NCBI GenBank assembly: GCA_015223015.1
Contig: JADFWK010000250.1
Coordinates: forward strand, 1 to 6,312
DNA from: Pseudomonadota bacterium
GTDB taxonomy: Bacteria; Desulfobacterota; DSM-4660; Desulfatiglandales; B25-G16
DNA length: 6,312 nt
Direction of reading: 5' to 3'
Positions 1 to 6,288 of this stretch are shown piece by piece. The notes beneath the pieces were generated by a model, which was not told where the DNA came from, did not search any database, and worked only from the letters and a program-made list of their open reading frames with translations. Positions within the stretch are counted from its first letter, which is position 1, and the number at the start of each line of letters is the position of its first letter. Position numbers and translations under genes: made by a program.

Positions 1-35
1 AAAAGTCTTGGGTTTGGACAGGGAGGAGTTCATGA
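1..35 (+). CDS. possible 3' end of an upstream gene (partial)
   Basis: The reading frame beginning at base 3 is open from the window edge and reads KSWVWTGRSS before a TGA at 33-35. That stop overlaps the adaptor ATG (32-34) as ATGA, the same junction found between adaptor and permease. This suggests a translationally coupled upstream gene, which in RND loci is often an outer-membrane channel or a regulator. Ten codons are too few to identify a product. A second frame is also open from base 1 and stops at 40-42, so the choice of frame is an inference from the junction style. Confidence 0.3.
   Translation, partial: KSWVWTGRSS
21..28 (+). promoter_or_regulatory. ribosome binding site that fixes the adaptor start
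   Basis: GGGAGGAG at 21-28 is a strong Shine-Dalgarno match, with its GGAGG core five bases before the ATG at 32. It favours that ATG over the in-frame TTG at 8, which lies upstream of the site and would add eight charged residues in front of the membrane anchor. Confidence 0.7.
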
Positions 36-1348
36 AAGGTAAACTTTTGAATGCCTTGGGCCTTCTGGTTGGTATAGCGGTGGGCGTGGGATTGCTCTAT
101 GTGTTGATTTCAACCAGCCGTGAACCGAAGAGAAGAAGGCCGCCCGACTTACGTCCCTTAGCAGAAGTAGTCACAGTATCCGAACAAAAATATAAGGCTA
201 TTATTGAGGGTTTCGGAACCATCCGCCCCTCTGGAACACTTAAGGTCGTTTCAGAGGTAGGTGGCATGATCATCGAGCAGGGTAAGGACGTTGCAGAGGG
301 AAGTCTCCTTGAAAAGGGCTCGCTTCTCTTTCGAATCGACAATTCATCGATCGTTGCTGAAATTGAGCAGTTGGAGGCACAAATAGCAGCCATTGACGCG
401 CAGATTGCTGAGATAGGAGTTCAGAGTGAAAGCGACCGTAACCTGCTGGAAGTCGAAAAAAAGGTTTTTGAGGTGATAGAAAGAGATTACGAGAGGTCGC
501 TTAGTCTCTTCAAGAAAAAGCTTATTTCCGAACAGGCGCTTCAGGCAACTGAGGCCCGCAAGAACGAACAGCTTCTGTCCCTTGAGAAACGGCGCTCAGC
601 CATATCCGCAAACGCCCATAAGTTGGCCGTTTTGAAGGCAAACCGACGGGCAGCCGTTGCCACCGGCAAGGTAAAGAAGATACTGCTTACCAAGACTGTC
701 CTCCGCACCCCCTATAAATGCCGCGTTCTAAATGTGGATGCCTGGATTTACCAAGCCGTGCAGCCAGGTACAGTGCTGGCGGCAATCTACCCGGTGGACT
801 CGCCTACAGAGGTATCCGTGCCCATAGAATCGCGCCATTTGTCGGCGCTTTTTGACTTTGATAAGCTAGAGCGTGGTCGGCCCCCGTGGAAACAGGTCAA
901 GCTCAAGGCCGATGTATTCTGGCAAATTTTCGGCAAAGAGCAAAAGCTTGCAGGGCATTTGAGCCGGATTGGAGCCCAGCGTGATCCCAATATACGGACA
1001 ATGAATGCCATTATCGAACTTCCTGGGCCAATGGAGCGCGCCATGAGACAGAGCTCACGAGGGCTCCTTCCCGGTACCTTTGTGAGAGTAGCCATTCACG
1101 GCAGACGGTACGAGAATGTTATGGTCATACCGGAGAGGGCGCTGGTAACCGATCACAGCATCTTTGTCGTCAAGGATGGAAAGCTCAAAGAGGTGAGGAT
1201 AGAGCCCTTACTCATTCTTAAAACCGATGTGATACTTCCAATGACTCTGAGCCTACCCTCAGGCTCCAAGGTGGTGTTGACCGAAGTACCTGGAGCCTTT
1301 GAGGGTACAATGGTCCGCATCCTGGAGAAAAAGGCGAAAACAAGATGA
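32..1348 (+). CDS. RND efflux pump periplasmic adaptor (HlyD/AcrA-type membrane-fusion protein)
   Basis: The product is 438 residues and would link the inner-membrane RND permease to an outer-membrane channel across the periplasm. Residues about 5-26 form one hydrophobic segment followed by an Arg/Lys-rich stretch (KRRRPP). No lipobox cysteine is present, so it looks membrane-anchored rather than a lipoprotein. Residues about 50-105 hold the first barrel-sandwich (lipoyl-like) half, including GTIRPSG and a VGG turn. Residues about 105-215 are rich in Glu, Gln, Lys, Leu and Ala and read as a long coiled-coil hairpin. The second lipoyl half follows (L224-RTPYKCRV, then VQPGTVLAAI), then beta-barrel and membrane-proximal regions with LLPGTFVRV and VIPERAL. 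Length and domain order are normal for the family. The second half has Lys-Cys (K229, C230) where a glycine is usual, and C230 is the only cysteine I see. The ATG at 32 is chosen for its ribosome binding site. The stop overlaps the permease start by four bases. The exported substrate cannot be told from this protein. Confidence 0.9.
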   Translation: MKGKLLNALGLLVGIAVGVGLLYVLISTSREPKRRRPPDLRPLAEVVTVSEQKYKAIIEGFGTIRPSGTLKVVSEVGGMIIEQGKDVAEGSLLEKGSLLFRIDNSSIVAEIEQLEAQIAAIDAQIAEIGVQSESDRNLLEVEKKVFEVIERDYERSLSLFKKKLISEQALQATEARKNEQLLSLEKRRSAISANAHKLAVLKANRRAAVATGKVKKILLTKTVLRTPYKCRVLNVDAWIYQAVQPGTVLAAIYPVDSPTEVSVPIESRHLSALFDFDKLERGRPPWKQVKLKADVFWQIFGKEQKLAGHLSRIGAQRDPNIRTMNAIIELPGPMERAMRQSSRGLLPGTFVRVAIHGRRYENVMVIPERALVTDHSIFVVKDGKLKEVRIEPLLILKTDVILPMTLSLPSGSKVVLTEVPGAFEGTMVRILEKKAKTR

Positions 1349-4300
1349 AATCAGTAGCATACTTCTTGAAGAGCAGGACGGCAGCTACTGTTCTCATGCT
1401 CCTCATCATTGGTCTCGGCCTCCTTGCAGCCGCGCGCATCCGCATGGAAACCTTCCCATCTTCAGATGTTGATATGGTGAAGGTGACTGCCCGGTACGAG
1501 GGTGCTTCCCCCGACGAGGTGGAACGGGCTGTTCTCCGACCTATTGAGGAGGAGTGCATTGGAATAGACGGGTTCAAATCCGTGTCCGGAAGCGCGAGTG
1601 AGGGATTCGCCGCGGCAACGGTAGAGCTCGTTCAGGGGACGGACATAGACTCTGTGCTCATTGACCTTAGAGATCGGGTCGGCAAAATCACCAATTTCCC
1701 TGCTGCTGTTGAGGATGTTATTGTCAGTAAGGTGAAGCGTAGGGACCCCGTAGCAACCCTGGTTCTCTATGGTGACGTCCCGGAGGAGGCTCTCAAGTTG
1801 CATGCAGAGCGCCTTAGAGATGAGCTTATCATTAATCGTATAGCAACAGAGCTCGCCATCGAATCGGTTCGCAGTCCTGAAATCCTCATTACCGTGCCTG
1901 AGGCCCGCCTCCAGGCATACGGAATCACCATGGACCAGGTTGCCGAGGCCGTTGCTGCTTTCAGCATCGATCTTCCTTTGGGCACCATTCACGGGGAGAG
2001 AGGAGATTATCTTTTGAGGATTCGTGAAGCTAAGCGGAGCCCTAGAGAATTCTTGAATATCCCTGTCAAGCATGGAGCAGATGGAGGAGAAATCACCATA
2101 GGAGCCCTGGCAGAAGTATCCCGCGGGTGGGAAGACGTGCAGGTGGGAGCCCGATACAACGGGAAGAGAGCCGTGGTCGTCCAGGTAGACAAGACCGAGG
2201 TTCAGGATACGGCAGTCATAGCCGAGGCGATGCAAATTTACCTAATGAGCTTTCGGGAGACGCTCCCTGGGAAAGTGGGTGTCGATATATTTACGGACCA
2301 GTCGCGGCGTATAAAGGACCGTTTGAGTATCCTCGTAAAAAATGGGATCATGGGGCTGGTGCTCGTTTTCCTGGTTTTGTGGTTTTTTACGGAGATCAAG
2401 GTCGCATTCTGGGTTGCATGGGGGATTCCGGTGGCTTTTCTGGGCACAATTTTCGTGATGTACGTGTTCGGTATGACACTGAACATGATTACCATGTTTG
2501 GCCTAATCATCGTACTCGGCATGATCGTTGACGATGCGGTTGTGGTTTCAGAAAATATTTTTACCCGGTTCAAAAAGGGAGACACTAAATTCGATGCCGC
2601 TTACGGGGGGACAACCGGGGTGTTTTGGCCTGTCGTGGCTTCAAGTGTGACGACAATCGGGGCGTTTGTCCCTCTGATGTTTGTGTCAGGGAAGATGGGT
2701 AGGACTATGGGCGCCCTTCCATGGGTTGTTGTCGCCGCCCTTGTGATAAGCTTGATCGAGGTGTTTTTCTCACTCCCAAAACACCTCGAGCGGGGCATGA
2801 AGCAGGTCGAGAGTTTCGGCAAAAAAAGGTTCTGGCTCCGAAGTAAGATCGAGGGTTTTGTGGAATCCGTTATTGAAAAAATCATGGGGCCTTTGGGAAG
2901 CTGGCTCCTCAGGGCACGGTACTGGATCGTCGGTGCCGCGATTGCTAGTGTGCTTCTGAGTATTGGTATGCCTCTCAGTGGCCGACTTCCTTTTACCTTT
3001 TTCCCTATGCCTGACACGAACAGCATTGTGGCACGCGTTCGATATCCTCTCGGAACGCAGCCTGAAACCACAGCAAAGATGGTTTTGGAGCTGGAGGAGG
3101 GCCTCAAGAAAGTGGAGACAAAACTCGGAGAGCCCAACCGCAGGGACGAACGGCTTATTGAGCGAGTTTTGGTCCGCTTTGGGGAGACCTCTATAGACAC
3201 TGACCGTGGCGGGCACTTGGCTCAGGTGCAGGTCGAGCTTCGGGATGCAGAACTGAGGAGCGTAACCAGCGACAAGATCCTCTCGGTTTGGCGAAAGCAT
3301 ACGAAGATGCTTCCCGGCGTTAGCTCAGTCAAGTTTGCTCGCCTTGAGCGCGGCGTTGGCGGTAAAGAGCTTGACATTCGCCTGGTCGGCGACTCGTGGG
3401 AAAAACTCGAAGTCGCAGCTAATTTTCTTATTGAACAATTAAGTGGCATTCCCGGCGTATCAAACCTTGAAACTGATCTCCGTCCGGGGAAGCAAGAGAT
3501 TTACCTCGTAGTCAATAAAGAAGGGCAACGGCTTGGCCTGACACCCGCGTCCCTTGCTTCACAGGTGCGGAATTCGTTTTTCGGTGCTGTTGCGCAAAGC
3601 TTCCAGGAAGGGCGTGAGGACGTCAAGGTGCGAGCCGTATACCCCGGGCGACAGCGAATGAGCCTCGAAGACTTGCGAAGCCTGACCATTGTGATTCCTT
3701 CTTCAAGCGGGCAACGACTGCGCGTGCCTCTGCTTCAGGTGGCGAACCTACAGCGCCTGAGGGGATGGGCTGAATTGAAGCATTTGGACCGGAGGCGCTC
3801 TGTTGCCCTCACAGGGGAGATAGACGAGCGCATTACCACGGCAGGGGAGGTGCTCAGAGGTCTGCGCCCTATTCTGATGAAACAGGTCCCTGAGAAATTT
3901 CCTGGAGTGAGCATCCGCCTCGAGGGTCAGCGGGCCACTCAAAGGGAGACCTTCGCAAGTTTGAAATTTGGTGCCTTTGTCGGGCTCTTGATCGTTTTCA
4001 GTGTCCTCATTCTGGTAATGGACAGTTGGGTGGCCCCACTGATTGTGCTCTCAATCGTTCCCATGGGTTTCGTGGGGATGATTTGGGGTCACATCCTGAT
4101 GGGCCATAAGCTGATTATGCTCAGTGTGATGGCGGGAATAGCGCTCGGGGGAGTAGTCATAAACGATGCCATTATTCTCATGGATTATTATGAGAATACA
4201 CGTAGGCATACCGGAGACACTGGGGAGGCTCTTGTTCTCGCAGTCAAGCGGAGGTTTCGCCCGATCGTGATGACTACCATCACTACCGTTGCAGGCCTGT

Positions 4301-4482
4301 TGCCTATGCTGCTCGAAACGAGCATTCAAGCCCAGTTTCTCATTCCCATGGCGATAACAATCGCCTTTGGCCTTATGACCGGGACTATTGGAATCCTCGT
4401 ATTGCTTCCGGCACTCATCCAGATCCTTGAAGATGTCAGAGCATTTTTCGGGGATTCGGCACCGAAAAACCAGGAAGGTTAA
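1345..4482 (+). CDS. RND-family efflux permease (AcrB/MMPL-like, inner membrane)
   Basis: This 1045-residue protein has the normal full length for a proton-driven RND exporter and works as a trimer in AcrB-like systems. TM1 is at about 12-30, followed by the first large periplasmic loop with the family signature ETFPSSDVD and SPDEVERAV. TM2-TM6 lie at about 334-475, TM7 at 527-545, then the second periplasmic loop, and TM8-TM12 at about 876-1026. The TM4 motif GMIVDDAVVVSEN carries the paired aspartates D396 and D397, equivalent to AcrB D407/D408. The TM11 region has FRPIVMTT, with R972 matching AcrB R971. TM10 reads GGVVINDAIILMD, with N940-D941 where AcrB has the relay lysine K940, so this is not a close AcrB orthologue. 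Its start overlaps the adaptor stop in ATGA, with only weak Shine-Dalgarno sequence (AAGG at 1330-1333), consistent with translational coupling. No frameshift is visible. Substrate class is undetermined; the TM4 residues and adaptor type argue against naming it a heavy-metal pump. Confidence 0.93.
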   Translation: MKSVAYFLKSRTAATVLMLLIIGLGLLAAARIRMETFPSSDVDMVKVTARYEGASPDEVERAVLRPIEEECIGIDGFKSVSGSASEGFAAATVELVQGTDIDSVLIDLRDRVGKITNFPAAVEDVIVSKVKRRDPVATLVLYGDVPEEALKLHAERLRDELIINRIATELAIESVRSPEILITVPEARLQAYGITMDQVAEAVAAFSIDLPLGTIHGERGDYLLRIREAKRSPREFLNIPVKHGADGGEITIGALAEVSRGWEDVQVGARYNGKRAVVVQVDKTEVQDTAVIAEAMQIYLMSFRETLPGKVGVDIFTDQSRRIKDRLSILVKNGIMGLVLVFLVLWFFTEIKVAFWVAWGIPVAFLGTIFVMYVFGMTLNMITMFGLIIVLGMIVDDAVVVSENIFTRFKKGDTKFDAAYGGTTGVFWPVVASSVTTIGAFVPLMFVSGKMGRTMGALPWVVVAALVISLIEVFFSLPKHLERGMKQVESFGKKRFWLRSKIEGFVESVIEKIMGPLGSWLLRARYWIVGAAIASVLLSIGMPLSGRLPFTFFPMPDTNSIVARVRYPLGTQPETTAKMVLELEEGLKKVETKLGEPNRRDERLIERVLVRFGETSIDTDRGGHLAQVQVELRDAELRSVTSDKILSVWRKHTKMLPGVSSVKFARLERGVGGKELDIRLVGDSWEKLEVAANFLIEQLSGIPGVSNLETDLRPGKQEIYLVVNKEGQRLGLTPASLASQVRNSFFGAVAQSFQEGREDVKVRAVYPGRQRMSLEDLRSLTIVIPSSSGQRLRVPLLQVANLQRLRGWAELKHLDRRRSVALTGEIDERITTAGEVLRGLRPILMKQVPEKFPGVSIRLEGQRATQRETFASLKFGAFVGLLIVFSVLILVMDSWVAPLIVLSIVPMGFVGMIWGHILMGHKLIMLSVMAGIALGGVVINDAIILMDYYENTRRHTGDTGEALVLAVKRRFRPIVMTTITTVAGLLPMLLETSIQAQFLIPMAITIAFGLMTGTIGILVLLPALIQILEDVRAFFGDSAPKNQEG

Positions 4483-4653
4483 CAGCGTAGCATCCGTATA
4501 CCTTTCCGCCGTTCAACGGAAGCAGAATTCCTGCTTGCTAAAAATTTGCCATCTTCAAAAATGCACACTTGGGGGTACATGAGAAGCTCAATCGTGCCTT
4601 GTTGATTGATGAGATAGCATGGACCCTCAAGAATTAAGAGGTGATCTCTTAGA
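4483..4653 (+). other. intergenic gap between permease and lipid kinase, with two small dyads
   Basis: Just after the permease stop, TTCCG (4504-4508) pairs with CGGAA (4517-4521) across eight bases. AAGCAG (4520-4525) pairs with CTGCTT (4531-4536) across AATTC, and the two stems share bases 4520-4521, so they are mutually exclusive. The second is followed by CTAAAAATTT rather than a U-run, so this is at best a weak terminator or mRNA 3'-end structure. TTGCCA at 4546-4551 resembles a -35 box, but no -10 lies at the right distance, so I call no promoter. The 3' part holds the Shine-Dalgarno hairpin and short ORF listed separately. Confidence 0.3.
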
Positions 4654-4657
4654 ATGA
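4619..4657 (+). CDS. possible 12-codon leader ORF overlapping the lipid kinase start
   Basis: ATG at 4619 opens MDPQELRGDLLE, and its TGA at 4655-4657 overlaps the kinase ATG (4654-4656) as ATGA. An in-frame TGA at 4610-4612 limits it upstream. A ribosome reading it would cross the hairpin at 4635-4651 that contains the kinase Shine-Dalgarno, so it could couple translation. Its own ribosome binding site is poor (GATGAGAT at 4608-4615), and ORFs this short arise often by chance, so this is speculative. Confidence 0.2.
   Translation: MDPQELRGDLLE
4635..4651 (+). promoter_or_regulatory. Shine-Dalgarno embedded in a perfect inverted repeat
   Basis: AAGAGGTGATC at 4636-4646 is nearly the full complement of a typical 16S rRNA 3' end and sits about eight bases before the kinase ATG at 4654. 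It is spanned by TAAGAG (4635-4640), loop GTGAT and CTCTTA (4646-4651), a perfect 6-bp stem with a possible outer T-G pair. Part of the Shine-Dalgarno lies in the stem and GTGAT in the loop. The ribosome binding site is well supported; control by the hairpin is inferred. The in-frame TGA at 4642-4644 inside this site also rules out a longer kinase N terminus. Confidence 0.5.
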
Positions 4658-5583
4658 TTGGAGTTATTAGCAATCCAGGGGCTGGAAAAAACGCCGGTAA
4701 TCCGACTCGGATAGATAGGCTGGGGCAAATTCTCGGCAGTGACGGAGTTGTTCGTGAGATCCAAACCTCCGAGGAGATATTGGATACCATCCGAGAATTT
4801 CGCCGCGGGGAAATCAGTGTCTTGGCCATTGACGGCGGAGACGGTACGCTCCACCATGCCCTCAGTGCCCTCATCCCAATCTATGATGGGACGGATCTCC
4901 CACCGATTGCCCTTCTAAGGGGCGGAACCATGAATACCATCGCTAACTCCCTTGGGATAAGGGGCGCATCGGAGGCAATCCTTCAGCGAATCGTAAGCAC
5001 CGTCAGAGAGCAGGTTCCCTTTGAAGTTGTGCGGACGAATACTCTTAAGGTGAACGATCGATATGGCTTCATCTTTGGACTCGGCTTTCCCGTAAATTTG
5101 CTGAAGGCCTACTACCAGGGCGAGGGCAGGGGTCCAGCGAAAACCATCAGGGTTCTGCTCAGGGTCTTACTATCGATGTTGGAAAAAGGGGATACAGATA
5201 GAAGTTTTTTCCGTCCGTTCGAGGCCGAGATCTGGCTTGACGGGAAGAGGCTGCCCCGCGGGAGATATACGGCTTTCTTAGGGGCGACAGTGGAGGAGGT
5301 TGGACTCGGATTCAAACCGACCCGTCGAGCCAGGGAAAAGGAGGGCCTGTTTCAAACCCTTTGCCTGGGTACGGGTCCCAAAAAGAGTGGATTGAATGCG
5401 CTCAGGGTGCTTCTCGGCATGCAGTTGAGGGGCGAGAGGCTTGCGGATCGTATGGTAAGGAGATCCGTCATCAAACTGGAGAAGCCCGCCGATATTCAAA
5501 TCGATGGGGAGATATTCAAAAATCAAAAGGAGATTAGGCTTCACGTCGGGCCAGCCATAAGGTGCATAAGGACGAGGCCATAG
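4654..5583 (+). CDS. diacylglycerol kinase catalytic-domain lipid kinase (YegS/DgkB/LCB5-like)
   Basis: This 309-residue soluble protein has the usual length and order of the bacterial lipid kinase family related to DgkB, YegS and eukaryotic sphingosine and diacylglycerol kinases. It should transfer phosphate from ATP to a lipid alcohol at the inner leaflet of the cytoplasmic membrane. The N-terminal DAGK catalytic domain shows NPGAGKN (residues 7-13), the nucleotide-binding IDGGDGTLHHAL (59-70) and LRGGTMNTIANSLGI (88-102). The C-terminal beta-sandwich half ends with IQIDGE (281-286), the conserved Asp-Gly-Glu found near the end of these enzymes. There is no signal peptide or membrane helix. 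The start at 4654 has a strong ribosome binding site and an in-frame stop 10 bases upstream. The substrate (diacylglycerol, another glycerolipid or a sphingoid base) cannot be assigned from sequence. It lies 171 bases after the permease and 80 before the acetyltransferase. A shared transcript is possible, but no functional link to the pump is shown. Confidence 0.9.
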   Translation: MIGVISNPGAGKNAGNPTRIDRLGQILGSDGVVREIQTSEEILDTIREFRRGEISVLAIDGGDGTLHHALSALIPIYDGTDLPPIALLRGGTMNTIANSLGIRGASEAILQRIVSTVREQVPFEVVRTNTLKVNDRYGFIFGLGFPVNLLKAYYQGEGRGPAKTIRVLLRVLLSMLEKGDTDRSFFRPFEAEIWLDGKRLPRGRYTAFLGATVEEVGLGFKPTRRAREKEGLFQTLCLGTGPKKSGLNALRVLLGMQLRGERLADRMVRRSVIKLEKPADIQIDGEIFKNQKEIRLHVGPAIRCIRTRP

Positions 5584-5663
5584 GGGAAAGCGATATCAGT
5601 TCTAAGACAACGTGTACCCTGGTGTCTGACATCAAGCATTTGCCGTAAAGAAAAAGTTACCAT

Positions 5664-6203
5664 ATGAAAGAGCGACCTTCAAACTCGGATTGCCTCAGTG
5701 GCGAGAAAAAAAGGCAAAGAACATATGACAAACAAAGAGACCTTACTCGTTTCGCAATTGATGGTGATCTAGGTTTTATCCAGGAGCTTTCAAGTGAAGC
5801 CTTTTCCATATTTGGTGACTATCGTGAGGTAATACGCCTGTGGTTTTCAAATCCAGAGGTAATTACCGTCGTTTATGTCCATAATGGGCAAAACCCCCTG
5901 GGCTTTGGTCTTGTTTCTGTTATTACTGGAGAGATATTGGCTATAGCGGTGGCTCCCAAATATCAAAGGCGTGGCATTGGTTTTGCCCTGCTCAACTATA
6001 TAGAGTTCCTCGCTACCCAGCGAGGCCTGAGCATGCTTTTGCTCCATACCGCCGAGGAGAATGAGGGAGCTCAGTTGTTTTTTCAGGCGGCTGGTTTTCA
6101 GGTCGTTGGAACTCACAAAGGTTATTATCCTAAAGGCCAAACAGCCCTCATCATGTCTAAAGCCATTGGTATCGTTAAGAAGTGTTGGCATGAGCCATTG
6201 TGA
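5664..6203 (+). CDS. GNAT-family N-acetyltransferase (RimI-like)
   Basis: This 179-residue protein is predicted to transfer acetyl from acetyl-CoA to an amine, either a protein N terminus or lysine or a small molecule. After a charged, probably disordered leader (residues 1-25), the GNAT fold begins near D26. Motif A is clear: LAIAVAPKYQRRGIGFALL (92-110), with the acetyl-CoA pyrophosphate loop Q101-R-R-G104-I-G106. Motif B follows as LLLHTAEENEGAQLFFQAAGF (125-145), then a YYPKG turn and a final strand ALIMSK (161-166), as in RimI-type enzymes. The ATG at 5664 is the only reasonable start: an in-frame TAA lies at 5646-5648 and no alternative start codon precedes the domain. Its ribosome binding site is poor (only AAAGAAAAAG at 5647-5656). 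The gene looks more AT-rich than its neighbours, which may mean independent acquisition, though this is a by-eye impression. The 80 bases upstream show no convincing promoter or terminator. The target is unknown. Confidence 0.88.
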   Translation: MKERPSNSDCLSGEKKRQRTYDKQRDLTRFAIDGDLGFIQELSSEAFSIFGDYREVIRLWFSNPEVITVVYVHNGQNPLGFGLVSVITGEILAIAVAPKYQRRGIGFALLNYIEFLATQRGLSMLLLHTAEENEGAQLFFQAAGFQVVGTHKGYYPKGQTALIMSKAIGIVKKCWHEPL

Positions 6204-6247
6204 GTAGTCGTTCACGTTCTAAAGGAGGGCATGGCTGTTTTTGAAAG

Positions 6248-6288
6248 GCCTGCCCGCCATCGCTCTCGCTCAGGCGAGGCGGGCGGGC
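6248..6288. repeat. GC-rich imperfect palindrome (REP-like intergenic element)
   Basis: GGCCTGCCCGCC ending at 6258 pairs with the GGCGGGCGGGC run at 6278-6288. This gives an 11-bp stem (6248-6258 with 6278-6288) containing one T-G pair. After a single bulged A (6259), TCGC (6260-6263) pairs with GCGA (6274-6277), leaving a loop of about ten bases. It lies 44 bases after the acetyltransferase stop, and no T-run follows, so it is not a standard intrinsic terminator. Its form suits a dispersed palindromic repeat, but only one copy is in the window, so repeat status is unproven. The rest of 6204-6312 holds a good AAAGGAGG (6221-6228) without a credible gene, and a small CCCA/TGGG dyad at the edge (6298-6311). 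Confidence 0.55.

Noticed and set aside
8..31. TTG at 8 as the adaptor start, giving an eight-residue longer protein
   Set aside because: The strong Shine-Dalgarno at 21-28 lies after this TTG and is correctly placed for the ATG at 32. The extra residues are charged and precede the membrane anchor.
456..463. A_AAA_AAG slippery heptamer in the adaptor, with other runs of seven A at 2821-2827 and 5706-5712
   Set aside because: The reading frames continue normally with family-typical sequence on both sides, and I see no stimulatory structure or meaningful alternative frame, so programmed frameshifting is unsupported.
1462..2235. 257-codon antisense ORF opposite the permease
   Set aside because: It lies entirely within the well-supported RND coding sequence and its translation shows no recognisable domain. 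The permease motifs are intact on the + strand, so this is a shadow frame.
2127..2531. 134-codon + strand ORF inside the permease
   Set aside because: It is out of frame with the permease across TM2-TM4, where the permease frame carries conserved motifs, and its Gly/Arg-rich translation looks like a frame-shifted shadow.
5605..5627. AGACA/TGTCT dyad between the lipid kinase and GNAT genes as an operator or terminator
   Set aside because: Five base pairs across a 13-base loop with no U-run is easily expected by chance.
5640..5668. TTGCCG (5640-5645) and TATGAA (5663-5668) with 17-base spacing as a promoter for the GNAT gene
   Set aside because: The -10 match would overlap the start codon, so transcription would begin inside the coding sequence.
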